Assembly: GCA_049423145.1 (NCBI GenBank)
Contig: JBMSQF010000002.1
Location: forward strand, 1-64,000
Length of the DNA: 64,000 nt
Source: RFTU01 sp049423145
GTDB taxonomy: Bacteria; Pseudomonadota; Gammaproteobacteria; Burkholderiales; Burkholderiaceae_C
Direction of reading: 5' to 3'
The notes beneath the pieces are model-generated. The model did no database searches, had not been told where the DNA came from, and worked only from the letters and a program-made list of their open reading frames with translations. Every line of letters starts with the position of its first letter. Position 1 is the first letter of the stretch. This document shows, one piece after another, positions 1 to 7,939 of this stretch. Made by a program: the position numbers and the translations under genes.

Positions 1-507
1 CGCCTGCAGACGGGCCGCTCTCAGCTTCCACAGAAACTGCCCGGCGTTGATCACATAGGCGGCATAGGCCGCCAGGGCCAGGGCCATCTGTTCCCCGGGG
101 GTCATCCAACCCTGGAACACGGCCACCACATAGGCGGTGTGGAGGGCCAGCACCAGCATGCTGAACACGTCCTCCCAGTAGAAGGCGGGTGCGAAGAGGT
201 AGACGCCGAAGACCGCCTTTTCCCAAATGCAGCCGGTCACCATGATCAGGTAGAGCACGCCGGTCTTCAGCACCACAGAGCCGGTGGCCCAGGCCAAGCC
301 CTCGCCGGTGCTCAAGTAGCGCAGCACCAAGCCCAGGCTCACCAGAAAGACCAGGAACTGCAGGGGAGCCAACACCCCTTGGACCACGGTCCAGCCGGAT
401 TGGTCTCGGCGCTGGCGTTGTTCGGGCGTGTACAGCGCCACTCGCGCGGGGCGTGCCGACGCCGCCGCGCCGGGTGGGGCGGTGCTGGAGGGTAAAACTG
501 CGGTCAT
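1..507 (-). CDS. bchF: BchF, 3-vinyl bacteriochlorophyllide hydratase (3' end outside window)
   Basis: Hydrates the 3-vinyl group of (bacterio)chlorophyllide to a hydroxyethyl group on the way to bacteriochlorophyll a. The 169 readable codons give an N-terminal tail, then LYTPEQRQRRD, which is the usual start of BchF homologues, then hydrophobic membrane segments including APLQFLVFLVSLGLVLRY and a WEDVFSMLVLALHTAYVV stretch typical of the family. The C-terminal end runs off the left edge. The ATG at 507 lies about 7 nt after a good -10 box, so the message may be nearly leaderless; a GTG at 441, just before the conserved LYTPEQ, is the alternative start. It is divergent from aerR/ppsR, as expected in a photosynthesis cluster. 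Confidence 0.88.
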   Translation of the reverse strand, partial: MTAVLPSSTAPPGAAASARPARVALYTPEQRQRRDQSGWTVVQGVLAPLQFLVFLVSLGLVLRYLSTGEGLAWATGSVVLKTGVLYLIMVTGCIWEKAVFGVYLFAPAFYWEDVFSMLVLALHTAYVVAVFQGWMTPGEQMALALAAYAAYVINAGQFLWKLRAARLQA

Positions 508-513
508 TCCCGG

Positions 514-554
514 AATCTAGTCGCCCCCCCCTGGAATGTCAACCAGAGTTGACG
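514..554 (-). promoter_or_regulatory. bchF promoter overlapped by a PpsR-like box
   Basis: On the minus strand TTGACA (537-542) is separated by exactly 17 bp from TAGATT (514-519), a good sigma70-type promoter aimed at bchF. The -35 box lies inside TGTCAACCAGAGTTGACG (537-554), a TGT-N12-ACG match to the PpsR/CrtJ consensus TGT-N12-ACA, and it contains the perfect inverted repeat GTCAAC-N4-GTTGAC. A repressor bound here would cover the -35 element. The box is seen in the sequence; PpsR binding is inferred from the ppsR gene 1.2 kb away. Confidence 0.6.
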
Positions 555-803
555 ACAAGTAGACATGACACTGAAACTGTGGCCTACTGGCGTCGCCGTC
601 TCGAATTTCGGTGCTGACGCGCTGTAAACGCGCTTGAAAGTCCGACGGGAAACAGCGATATTTGGGGACCCCTCAGTCCACGTTTCCCTGCTGTTTCGAG
701 TGAAGCGTGGCGTTGATGGCCTTCGAGCGGAACCCTGACCGGCCTAGCGGCACCGTCGGGCTCATCGCGGGTCAACCAGCGCCCAGCAGCAGGAGACGCC
801 GGA

Positions 804-1691
804 TTGGACCGAACGCACCACACCGCATCAGAAGGCCCCATTGAATCCAGCCGCCGCCCCGACCATGGGCGTCGCACCCCGCCTCAGGACCGTCCGGTTC
901 GCCCGACGGTGCTGTCCGTGCTGGAACGAGACGTGATCCCCAGGCTGATGAACGCGCATCGCTCCTCACTGCACGCATCGCCGCAAGGCGGCGGATCGGC
1001 TGTGGCCGCTTGGGCCCGGGTCCTGGATGCGGCCCATGTGAACGCCTTGGTGGATCTCAGTCTGCACGGTGAAGCGGAGCAGACGAGGGCATTCGTGATG
1101 CGCCTGAGGGATGAGGGCGTCCCCATCGAGTCGCTCTACCTCGACCTGATCACCCCTGCGGCCCGCCAGATCGGTGCCATGTGGGAAGCCGATACCTGTG
1201 ATTTCGTACTGGTGACGCTGGCTCTGCTGCGCATCCAACAGGTCACCTACGACCTCAGTCCGGACTTCATTGGGGGCGGCGCGGAGCCCAGCAGCCGCCG
1301 CATCATGGTCGCACCAGTGCCCGGTTCGCACCACACGCTGGGGTCGGCCATGGTGGCCGATTTCTTCCGGCGCGACGGCTGGGATGTCTTGAGTTCGCAC
1401 GACCTCAGCCGAGCCGATGTGCTGCGCCTGGTGCGCAAAGAGTGGTTCGATGTCGTGGCACTCTCGATCTCGGCACCGGGTCAATTGGTTTTGGTGACGG
1501 CCCTGATCTCGGACCTGCGCAAGGTATCGAGCAACCGGGGTATTTTGGTGATGGTGGGGGGCCCGCTGGCACAGTCTGTGCCGGATCTGGCCGCGCGGGT
1601 GGGTGCGGACGCAGTCGCGCTCGACGCGAAGCAAGCAGTGGATGTAGCCGGACGGGCGGTGCCTGTCCGTAGGGCGTCAGTGGCGAACTGA
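804..1691 (+). CDS. aerR: AerR/PpaA-type B12-binding antirepressor of PpsR
   Basis: Photosynthesis regulator expected to bind cobalamin (or haem) and modulate PpsR. The 295-residue protein has the helical cap with MWEADTCDFVLVTLALLRIQ (about 126-145) and a B12-binding fold whose H-x-x-G is H177-T-L-G180 in PGSHHTLG; the Asp usual two residues before the His in classical B12 domains is Ser here. It is directly upstream of ppsR, the standard arrangement. The start is TTG at 804 with AGGAG 8 nt upstream; an internal ATG at 951 would give a protein closer to the core domain, so the N-terminal 49 residues are uncertain. Family assignment is firm; the aerR versus ppaA name is not. Confidence 0.82.
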   Translation: MDRTHHTASEGPIESSRRPDHGRRTPPQDRPVRPTVLSVLERDVIPRLMNAHRSSLHASPQGGGSAVAAWARVLDAAHVNALVDLSLHGEAEQTRAFVMRLRDEGVPIESLYLDLITPAARQIGAMWEADTCDFVLVTLALLRIQQVTYDLSPDFIGGGAEPSSRRIMVAPVPGSHHTLGSAMVADFFRRDGWDVLSSHDLSRADVLRLVRKEWFDVVALSISAPGQLVLVTALISDLRKVSSNRGILVMVGGPLAQSVPDLAARVGADAVALDAKQAVDVAGRAVPVRRASVAN

Positions 1692-1715
1692 GCGGCACCC
1701 ATTTGCATTCCAGGC

Positions 1716-1733
1716 TGTATCGGCATTGCAACG
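1716..1733 (+). promoter_or_regulatory. Possible weak PpsR box before ppsR
   Basis: TGT-N12-ACG (TGT at 1716-1718, ACG at 1731-1733) lies in the 57-bp gap between aerR and ppsR. It has the same one-base deviation from TGT-N12-ACA as the box at bchF, but its inner bases are not palindromic, so chance is a real alternative. If real it would suggest autoregulation. Confidence 0.25.
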
Positions 1734-1748
1734 GAACTGACGCTCAAG

Positions 1749-3221
1749 ATGAACGACCGAGTCAACCCTTTGCTCGTACCGGCATACGGAGATCTTCTGT
1801 TGAACCAGCAGGAAGTGCCCCTCAACGCATTGGCCGGACTTGATGCCGAAGCCACGGCGGCGCTCTTGGCTGCGGCGGCCGATATCGCCTTGGTCATTGA
1901 CCGACAGGGATTGATTTCCAGCGTGGCCGTTGGCAATCCGGAGTTGGGGCTCATCGGCCACCAGCGCTGGCAGGGCAAGGCCTGGGTCGACATCGTCACG
2001 GCCGAGAGCCGCAGCAAGGTCACTGCCCTGCTGGAAGATGCCTCCCAGCATCGCACGCGCCGTTGGCGGCACATCAACTTCCCCGCTTCGCAAGGCGGGG
2101 ATGTGCCCATGCTCTATTCGGCGGTGCAGCTCGGCGAGAGGGGGCAGGTGGTGGCCTTCGGTCGCGACATGCGGCAACTGGCCTCGCTGCAGCAGCGACT
2201 GGTGGGTGCGCAGCTGTCCCTTGAGCGTGATTACCTGCGCCTGCGACACCTGGAAACCCGCTATCGCCTCTTGTTCGACTCGGTGGGCGAGGGCGTGTTT
2301 GTCGTCGGCACGGCCAACCAGAAGGTGACCGAGGCCAATCCGGCCGCGCGGTTGTTGTGTGGACTGGGGCTCGACGACAGCCTTGACGGTCGGCTCATGC
2401 CCGAACTGGTCCATCCGTCGCAGGCCATGGCGTTGGCCGACTACCTGGGCGGCGTGCGCACCACGGGTCGTGGGGACGCACTGACCTTGACGATGGCCGG
2501 CACGGGGATCGAGGTGCAGACCCGCGCCACGCTGATCCGCCATGAGGGCGGGTCTTCCTATCTGATTCAGGTGCGTCCGGTGGACGGCGCTTCGGTGAGC
2601 CTGCCGGTGAGCGACGACACGCGGGTTCGCCTGGCCCAGGTGGTCGATGCGATGCCCGATGCCTTCGTCGTCACCGATGCCGGGGGTAAGGTGTTGGCGG
2701 CCAACCAGGCCTTTCTGGAACTCACCCAGGAAGCATCGGTGGAACAGGTTCAAAACCAGCCCCTGGAGCGGTGGCTCGGGCGCACCGTGGTGGACCAGAG
2801 TGTGCTCCTGTCGCACCTGCGGCAAAGCGGCAGCATCCGCCTGTTCTCCACCAGTCTTCGCGGTCGGCTGGGGCTGTCCGCTCAGGTGGAAATCTCCGCC
2901 GCCTGCGTGCCCGACACCAACCCGCCGACGCTGGGCTTTGCCATCCGCGATGTGGGCCGCCGCATCAGCCCCGAAACCTCAGGCGCGCCGGCTTTGCCGC
3001 GATCGGTCGAGCAGATGGCCGAATTGGTGGGCCGTGTACCGTTGAAGGAAATCGTGGGTGAAACCACCGACCTGATCGAGCAATGTTGCATCGAGGCGGC
3101 CTTGGAGCTGACGCGTGGCAACCGCGCCTCCGCCGCGGAAATGCTGGGCCTGTCTCGCCAGTCCCTGTATGTGAAGTTGCGTCGTTTTGGCTTGGTGGGC
3201 GAGCAGGAAAGCGAGAGCTGA
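1749..3221 (+). CDS. ppsR: PpsR/CrtJ, redox-sensing regulator of photosynthesis genes
   Basis: DNA-binding regulator that represses bch, crt and puc promoters under aerobic conditions. The 490-residue protein shows an N-terminal PAS region (about 35-140), a Q-linker-like segment rich in Gln/Leu/Arg (145-170), two further PAS domains (about 172-280 and 293-402) and a C-terminal Fis-type helix-turn-helix (about 441-481) ending SRQSLYVKLRRFGL, which is diagnostic. Cysteines are at 204, 386, 446 and 447. The 446/447 pair sits at the start of the HTH, where the redox-active Cys of CrtJ/PpsR lies; I see no Cys near 250-275 to match the second one. It follows aerR by 57 bp. Confidence 0.93.
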   Translation: MNDRVNPLLVPAYGDLLLNQQEVPLNALAGLDAEATAALLAAAADIALVIDRQGLISSVAVGNPELGLIGHQRWQGKAWVDIVTAESRSKVTALLEDASQHRTRRWRHINFPASQGGDVPMLYSAVQLGERGQVVAFGRDMRQLASLQQRLVGAQLSLERDYLRLRHLETRYRLLFDSVGEGVFVVGTANQKVTEANPAARLLCGLGLDDSLDGRLMPELVHPSQAMALADYLGGVRTTGRGDALTLTMAGTGIEVQTRATLIRHEGGSSYLIQVRPVDGASVSLPVSDDTRVRLAQVVDAMPDAFVVTDAGGKVLAANQAFLELTQEASVEQVQNQPLERWLGRTVVDQSVLLSHLRQSGSIRLFSTSLRGRLGLSAQVEISAACVPDTNPPTLGFAIRDVGRRISPETSGAPALPRSVEQMAELVGRVPLKEIVGETTDLIEQCCIEAALELTRGNRASAAEMLGLSRQSLYVKLRRFGLVGEQESES

Positions 3222-3270
3222 GCGGGGGTTTCCCGCCGAGCCTGGCGTGCCCTGGCGCGCCGCCCGCTGA

Positions 3271-3314
3271 TGTATCAATCGCTGGACATCACCTGGCGTC
3301 AATCTGAATTGACA
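3271..3314. promoter_or_regulatory. Tandem PpsR boxes upstream of bchG, 8 bp apart
   Basis: Box 1 is TGTATCAATCGCTGGACA (3271-3288), an exact TGT-N12-ACA. Box 2 (3297-3314) reads TGTCAATTCAGATTGACG on the minus strand, TGT-N12-ACG, and shares the TGTCAA-N6-TTGACG form of the bchF box. The gap between them is exactly 8 bp, the spacing described for cooperative CrtJ/PpsR binding at pairs of palindromes such as at bchC. bchG starts 31 bp downstream, so the sites probably control bchG, the pucC-like gene and bchP. Confidence 0.75.
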
Positions 3315-3345
3315 TTCCCCGGGGCACCGCGTAAGGTGGAACGCC

Positions 3346-4239
3346 ATGTCGCGTCCCCAGCTGTCCGCGGTGGCCGAGCTGCTCAAGCCGATCACCTGGT
3401 TCCCCCCCATGTGGGCCTTCGCCTGCGGCGTCGTGGCCTCCGGGGTGGCTTTGGGGGATCGCTGGGGGCTGGTGGTCCTGGGCGTGCTGCTCGCGGGCCC
3501 TCTGGTCTGCGCCACCAGCCAAGCGGTCAACGACTGGTTCGATCGCCATGTCGACGCCATCAATGAACCCCAACGCCCCATCCCATCGGGTCGGATGCCG
3601 GGGCGGTGGGGTCTCTACATCGCGCTGATCTGGACGGCCCTGTCCTTGGTGGTGGCGTCGGCCCTGGGGCCTTGGGGTTTCGGGGCTGCGGTGCTGGGCC
3701 TCGCACTCGCCTGGGCCTACAGCGCACCACCCTTGCGCCTGAAGCTCAATGGCTGGTGGGGCAATGCGGCGTGTGGCGTCTGCTACGAGGGTCTGGCCTG
3801 GGTGACGGGCGCCGCCGTCATGGCCGGTGGTGCGATGCCCGACGGACGCTCGCTGCTGCTGGCCGGCCTGTACAGCGTGGGCGCCCACGGCATCATGACC
3901 CTCAACGATTTCAAGTCGGTCGAGGGCGACCGCCAGATGGGCGTGGGCTCGCTCCCCGTTCGACTGGGCATCAACCGCGCGGCCCGTGTGGCCTGTTGGG
4001 CCATGGCCCTGCCGCAAGCGGTGGTGGTACTGGCCTTGCTCGCCTGGGGACACCCTGTGCATGCGGGCATCGTGGCGCTGATGCTGGTGCTGCAGTTGGT
4101 CCTGATGTACCGCTTCCTGCAGCGGCCGTCCGAGCGAGCCGTCTGGTACAGCGGCTTCGGGGTGTTGCTGTATGTGTTGGGCATGTTGGCCAGCGCCTTT
4201 GCGCTGCGGGCCGGGCACTTCGCGGGAGGGGCGCTGTGA
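3346..4239 (+). CDS. bchG: BchG, bacteriochlorophyll synthase (prenyltransferase)
   Basis: Esterifies bacteriochlorophyllide a with a geranylgeranyl or phytyl chain at the inner membrane. The 297-residue UbiA-family protein carries the Asp-rich prenyl-diphosphate motif NDWFDRHVDAINEP (62-75, Asp66 and Asp70) and multiple membrane helices. A second Asp-rich element, NDFKSVEGDRQMGVGSLPVR, is the conserved second loop. It begins 124 bp after ppsR and overlaps the next gene by 4 nt (GTGA), so the three genes bchG, pucC-like and bchP form one translationally coupled unit. Confidence 0.93.
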   Translation: MSRPQLSAVAELLKPITWFPPMWAFACGVVASGVALGDRWGLVVLGVLLAGPLVCATSQAVNDWFDRHVDAINEPQRPIPSGRMPGRWGLYIALIWTALSLVVASALGPWGFGAAVLGLALAWAYSAPPLRLKLNGWWGNAACGVCYEGLAWVTGAAVMAGGAMPDGRSLLLAGLYSVGAHGIMTLNDFKSVEGDRQMGVGSLPVRLGINRAARVACWAMALPQAVVVLALLAWGHPVHAGIVALMLVLQLVLMYRFLQRPSERAVWYSGFGVLLYVLGMLASAFALRAGHFAGGAL

Positions 4240-5696
4240 ATCCCGATCTCGCCACCGCAAGTCCGGCCGATGCGGCTTCCGCGACACTCGGTTGGTGGGG
4301 GGTGGTGCGGCTGGGGCTGGTGCAGACGGCCCTGGGCGCCATTGTGGTGTTGACCACATCCACCCTCAACCGCGTCATGGTGGTGGAGCTTGCATTGCCC
4401 GCCTTGCTGCCAGGCCTGCTGGTGGCCTTGCATTACGCGGTACAGATCACGCGACCCCGCATGGGGCATGGTTCCGATGAAGGTGGACGGCGCACCCCTT
4501 GGGTGATGGGCGGGATGACCGTGTTGGCCTTGGGTGGCCTCATGGCCGCCTGGGCCACCACCCGAATGGCCGATGCCTTTGCGTTTGGCGCGACGCTCCT
4601 GGTGATGGCCTTCATCCTGATCGGCCTGGGGGTGAGCGCCAGCGGCACTTCCTTGCTGGCGCTGCTGGCCAAGCGCGTGGCGCCTGCTCGCCGAGGTCCG
4701 GCAGCCACCATCGTGTGGCTGATGATGATCTTCGGATTCGCCGTGACGGCCGGGGTGGCCGGCCAGTTGCTGGACCCCTACACGCCCGACCGTTTGGTGC
4801 TGGTCAGCGCCGGTGTATCGGCTTTGGCCCTGACCGTCACGGCCTTGGCCCTGTGGGGTGTGGAGCCGCCGCCACTTCGGCCTGTGCGCCCACACGCCCG
4901 CGACCCGGGGAGGGCCGCGTCGGATGCTTCCGGTGGCGGATTCCGTGCGGCCCTGGCCGGCGTGTGGGCGGAACCCTCGGCCCGCCGCTTCACGTTTTTC
5001 GTGTTCTTGTCCATGCTGGCCTACAGCTCGCAAGACCTCATCCTGGAGCCTTTCGCCGGCTTGGTGTTCGGTTGGACGCCTGGCGAAACCACCGCCCTGT
5101 CGGGTGTGCAGCATGGTGGTGTTCTGGTGGGCATGCTCCTGGTGGCGGCCTGCACGGGTTGGGCACGCGGCTGGATGCGCAGCCTGACCTTCTGGGCCGT
5201 CGGCGGGTGTCTGTTGTCGGCCGTGGCCCTGGGCTTGATTGCGGTCGCCGGCGTCGTGGGGCCACCCTGGCCCTTGCGTGCCACGGTGGCGCTGATGGGC
5301 GCCGCCAACGGCATGTTTTCGATTGCGGCCATCGCATCCATGATGCGCTTGGCCGGCCACGGTCGCGAACACCGTGAAGGCACGCGCGTCGGACTGTGGG
5401 GTGCTGCACAGGCCATGGCGTTCGGGTTCGGTGGATTGGCCGGTGCTGCCGCCAGCGATGTGGCCCGTTGGTTGGTGGCCGATGCCGGCCTCGCCTACGC
5501 CATCGTGTTTGCGCTTGAATCCCTGCTCTTCATCGGCGCGGCGGTTTTGGCCTGGCAGGTCGCGCGCTTGTTGCCGGCGGAGCCCGCCACCGAACAGGAT
5601 CCGATGGCGGGCCGCACGCGGCCACTTTCAGAACCCCTGCACGCACCACCCAGCGTGGGCGCACGTGCCCATTTGCCCAGTCAGGAGCCCGCATGA
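4236..5696 (+). CDS. PucC/LhaA-type (BCD family) bacteriochlorophyll carrier protein
   Basis: Membrane protein of the MFS-related BCD family that is thought to deliver bacteriochlorophyll during light-harvesting complex assembly; the equivalent in Rhodobacter is ORF428 (Bch2) between bchG and bchP. The 486-residue product has about twelve hydrophobic segments and the N-terminal LNRVMVVELALPALLPGLLV, a typical family motif. The start is GTG at 4236, overlapping the bchG stop by 4 nt; the stop overlaps bchP by 4 nt (ATGA). The much longer open frame upstream of 4236 in the same phase is a shadow of bchG. Confidence 0.88.
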   Translation: MNPDLATASPADAASATLGWWGVVRLGLVQTALGAIVVLTTSTLNRVMVVELALPALLPGLLVALHYAVQITRPRMGHGSDEGGRRTPWVMGGMTVLALGGLMAAWATTRMADAFAFGATLLVMAFILIGLGVSASGTSLLALLAKRVAPARRGPAATIVWLMMIFGFAVTAGVAGQLLDPYTPDRLVLVSAGVSALALTVTALALWGVEPPPLRPVRPHARDPGRAASDASGGGFRAALAGVWAEPSARRFTFFVFLSMLAYSSQDLILEPFAGLVFGWTPGETTALSGVQHGGVLVGMLLVAACTGWARGWMRSLTFWAVGGCLLSAVALGLIAVAGVVGPPWPLRATVALMGAANGMFSIAAIASMMRLAGHGREHREGTRVGLWGAAQAMAFGFGGLAGAAASDVARWLVADAGLAYAIVFALESLLFIGAAVLAWQVARLLPAEPATEQDPMAGRTRPLSEPLHAPPSVGARAHLPSQEPA

Positions 5697-6895
5697 GCCC
5701 CGATCTATACGACGTTGTTGTGGTGGGTGGAGGCCCGGCAGGTGCCACGGCCGCCCATGACCTGGCCCGCAAGGGGCGGTCGGTTCTTCTCCTGGACCGC
5801 ATGGGGCGGGTCAAGCCTTGCGGAGGCGCCATTCCTCCCCGACTCATCCGTGACTTCGAGATCCCCGAACACCTGTTGGTGGCGCGCGCCCAATGCGCGC
5901 GGATGATTTCGCCGGAGGATGTGAAGGTTGATATTCCGATTGAAGGCGGCTTTGTCGGCCTGGTGGACCGAGACGTGTTCGATGAATGGTTGCGCGAGCG
6001 TGCAGCGCAGGCGGGTGCGCATCGACGGATCGGCCGATTTGTGCGTGTCGAAAGCCCCGCCGATGGCCCCGCCGTCGTGCATTTTGAAGAGCGGCAGCGC
6101 GCCGGCGACGGACACTCCGTGCCCCGCTCGGTTCGGGCCCGCTGTGTCATCGGCGCCGACGGCGCCCGTTCGGAAGTGGCCCGGCAGGCGGTGCCGGACG
6201 CGGACAAGACCAAGTACGTCTTCGCCTATCACGAGATCATCCGCGCACCGCAACCCGGACATCCGGACTACGACCCCTCGCGCTGCGATGTGTACTACCG
6301 GGGGCAACTGTCGCCCGACTTCTACGGTTGGGTCTTCCCCCACGGGGGAACCATGAGCGTGGGCACCGGCAGCGCTGACAAGGGCTTCTCGCTGCGCGGC
6401 GCGGTGGCGGACCTGCGGCAGGCGGCCGGCCTGACCGGCACCGAAACGCTGCGTCGAGAGGGCGCGCCAATTCCCTTGAAGCCCCTGCCACGGTGGGACG
6501 ACGGTCGCCATGTGGTCTTGGCCGGGGATGCCGCGGGTGTGGTGGCGCCGGCATCCGGAGAGGGCATCTATTACGCGATGTTTGGTGGTCGTCTGGCCGG
6601 AGATGCCGCGCATGCGTTCCTGGCTTCTGGGCGCGCAGCAGACCTTGCCTTGGCGCGCAAGCGCTTCATGAAGGACCACGGCAAGGTGTTCTGGGTGTTG
6701 GGCATGATGCAGCACTTTTGGTACCGCAATGACAAGCGCCGCGAGCGATTCGTGAGCATCTGCAAGGACAAGGACGTGCAGCAGCTCACCTTTGACGCCT
6801 ACATGAACAAAGCCCTGGTGCGCGCCAAGCCCATGGCCCATGTCCGCATCTTCTTCAAGGACATGGCCCATCTCTTGGGGCTGGCCCGCGTGTAG
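5693..6895 (+). CDS. bchP: BchP, geranylgeranyl (bacterio)chlorophyll reductase
   Basis: FAD-dependent enzyme that reduces the geranylgeranyl tail of bacteriochlorophyll to phytyl. The 400-residue protein begins with the dinucleotide-binding fingerprint VVVGGGPAGATAAHDLA (about 8-24), with KPCGGAIPP and the FAD-contacting GDAAGVVAPASGEGIYYA further on, all characteristic of the BchP/ChlP family. It is translationally coupled to the PucC-like gene. It ends with TAG, which shows that amber is used as a normal stop in this genome. Confidence 0.93.
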   Translation: MSPDLYDVVVVGGGPAGATAAHDLARKGRSVLLLDRMGRVKPCGGAIPPRLIRDFEIPEHLLVARAQCARMISPEDVKVDIPIEGGFVGLVDRDVFDEWLRERAAQAGAHRRIGRFVRVESPADGPAVVHFEERQRAGDGHSVPRSVRARCVIGADGARSEVARQAVPDADKTKYVFAYHEIIRAPQPGHPDYDPSRCDVYYRGQLSPDFYGWVFPHGGTMSVGTGSADKGFSLRGAVADLRQAAGLTGTETLRREGAPIPLKPLPRWDDGRHVVLAGDAAGVVAPASGEGIYYAMFGGRLAGDAAHAFLASGRAADLALARKRFMKDHGKVFWVLGMMQHFWYRNDKRRERFVSICKDKDVQQLTFDAYMNKALVRAKPMAHVRIFFKDMAHLLGLARV

Positions 6896-7067
6896 TCTTG
6901 CCGGGCGCGCACCCGCCGCGGCGGCAACACCTGCGCGCTCCGCGTGGCTTGGGTCTCATGGGCCGCTTCGTCCGGCGCATAAGCGAGTGTCTTGCTCGGA
7001 AATGGACTTGTGTCACCATTCTGCGTGCGTGGGCTTTCACAGCCTGCGGCACTCAACTGGAGAAACC

Positions 7068-7376
7068 ATGAACCTTTCGAACCGCCGCGTCTTCATGATG
7101 CAAATCGCTGCTGGCTCTGCCCTGTTGGCCACCTCGGCTGCGCAGGCCCAGGCCAAGCTCGATGAGAACGATCCTCAGGCCACTGCGGTGGGCTACAAGC
7201 ACGACACGACCAAGGTCGACGCCAAGAAGTTCCCGAAGCACGAGAAGGCGCAGAAGTGCGCCAACTGTCAGCTCTTCCAGGGCAAGGCTGCCGACGCCTG
7301 GGGCGGGTGCCCCCTGTTCGGTGCCAAGCAGGTCGCCGGCAACGGCTGGTGCAGCGCCTACGCCAAGAAGGCCTGA
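7068..7376 (+). CDS. hip: High-potential iron-sulfur protein (HiPIP), Tat-exported
   Basis: Small periplasmic 4Fe-4S electron carrier; in several purple bacteria including Rubrivivax it reduces the photosynthetic reaction centre or feeds terminal oxidases. The 102-residue precursor has a twin-arginine signal (NRRVFMM, then a hydrophobic stretch to about AQA) and the HiPIP cysteine pattern C64-x2-C67, C81 and C95. The start at 7068 is chosen because the signal peptide begins there and GGAG lies upstream; in-frame sequence further 5' is non-coding. It sits 172 bp after bchP and probably has its own promoter; its stop is 16 bp from a convergent lipoprotein gene. Confidence 0.93.
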   Translation: MNLSNRRVFMMQIAAGSALLATSAAQAQAKLDENDPQATAVGYKHDTTKVDAKKFPKHEKAQKCANCQLFQGKAADAWGGCPLFGAKQVAGNGWCSAYAKKA

Positions 7377-7392
7377 CGCACCCCGCTTGAAC

Positions 7393-7794
7393 CTACCGGA
7401 AGCACTGATTCCGGTGCAGGTTCACATGACGGTCGTAGTTCAGACCGCGCCCGGTGGCCGTGTCGACCAAGGCACCGGGCGCTCCTCCGACCAGCAGATT
7501 GCCCACCATTCCCAGGTTGGGCTTGGGGAAGATCACGGTCGAGGCAGAGCCCAGCATCTCGCCTTGACACTCAACGGTCAGCAGATTCCAAGCGTTGGGA
7601 ACCCGCACCTCAGCGGGGGCGTCGAATGCGGCGCTGGTGCCTCCGCCCGTCATCACGCAACGGGCACCCACGTTTTCGACCGGACCGCAGGAGGTGGTCA
7701 CCAGGATCCGGGAGTGCTGGTTATCGGGCAACAGCACCGATGCACAACCGCTCAGGGTCAGAAGCACAGGCAACAGGAGTGCGGCGCGCGGCAT
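7393..7794 (-). CDS. Small hypothetical lipoprotein
   Basis: The 133-residue product starts MPRAALLLPVLLTLSGC, a short signal peptide with lipobox LSGC and lipid-modified Cys17. The mature part contains GARCVMTGGG and NLLVGGAPGALVDTATG, resembling a widespread group of proteobacterial lipoproteins of unknown role that end in a glycine-rich hydrophobic segment. I cannot name a function. The start at 7794 is set by the signal peptide; the frame stays open upstream to 7941 but that part does not look like signal sequence. It is divergent from the PKD-like lipoprotein gene. Confidence 0.72.
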   Translation of the reverse strand: MPRAALLLPVLLTLSGCASVLLPDNQHSRILVTTSCGPVENVGARCVMTGGGTSAAFDAPAEVRVPNAWNLLTVECQGEMLGSASTVIFPKPNLGMVGNLLVGGAPGALVDTATGRGLNYDRHVNLHRNQCFR

Positions 7795-7939
7795 GATGGC
7801 GGTTTTGGTGTTCAGTACGATCCTGAAGAGAATCGACACGAGCGGGCCAGGCTTGAGTGATGGCTGCCGATCGAGGTTGTTTTGGAGCGTCGTGGCGCCT
7901 CGTACTGATCGGAAACCGCAATCGCTCAAGGATCCGCCC

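Noticed and set aside
563..580. ACA-N12-TGT element next to the bchF box
   Set aside because: The half-sites are everted relative to the PpsR consensus TGT-N12-ACA, so it is probably chance.
648..698. GAAACAGC and GCTGTTTC inverted repeat before aerR
   Set aside because: The 8-bp arms are perfect but 35 bp apart and match no known operator; kept only as a note on the 296-bp bchF-aerR gap.
3606..4235. 5' extension of the PucC-like frame through bchG
   Set aside because: The extension has no membrane or family character and lies entirely within bchG; GTG 4236 gives the expected length and the GTGA overlap.
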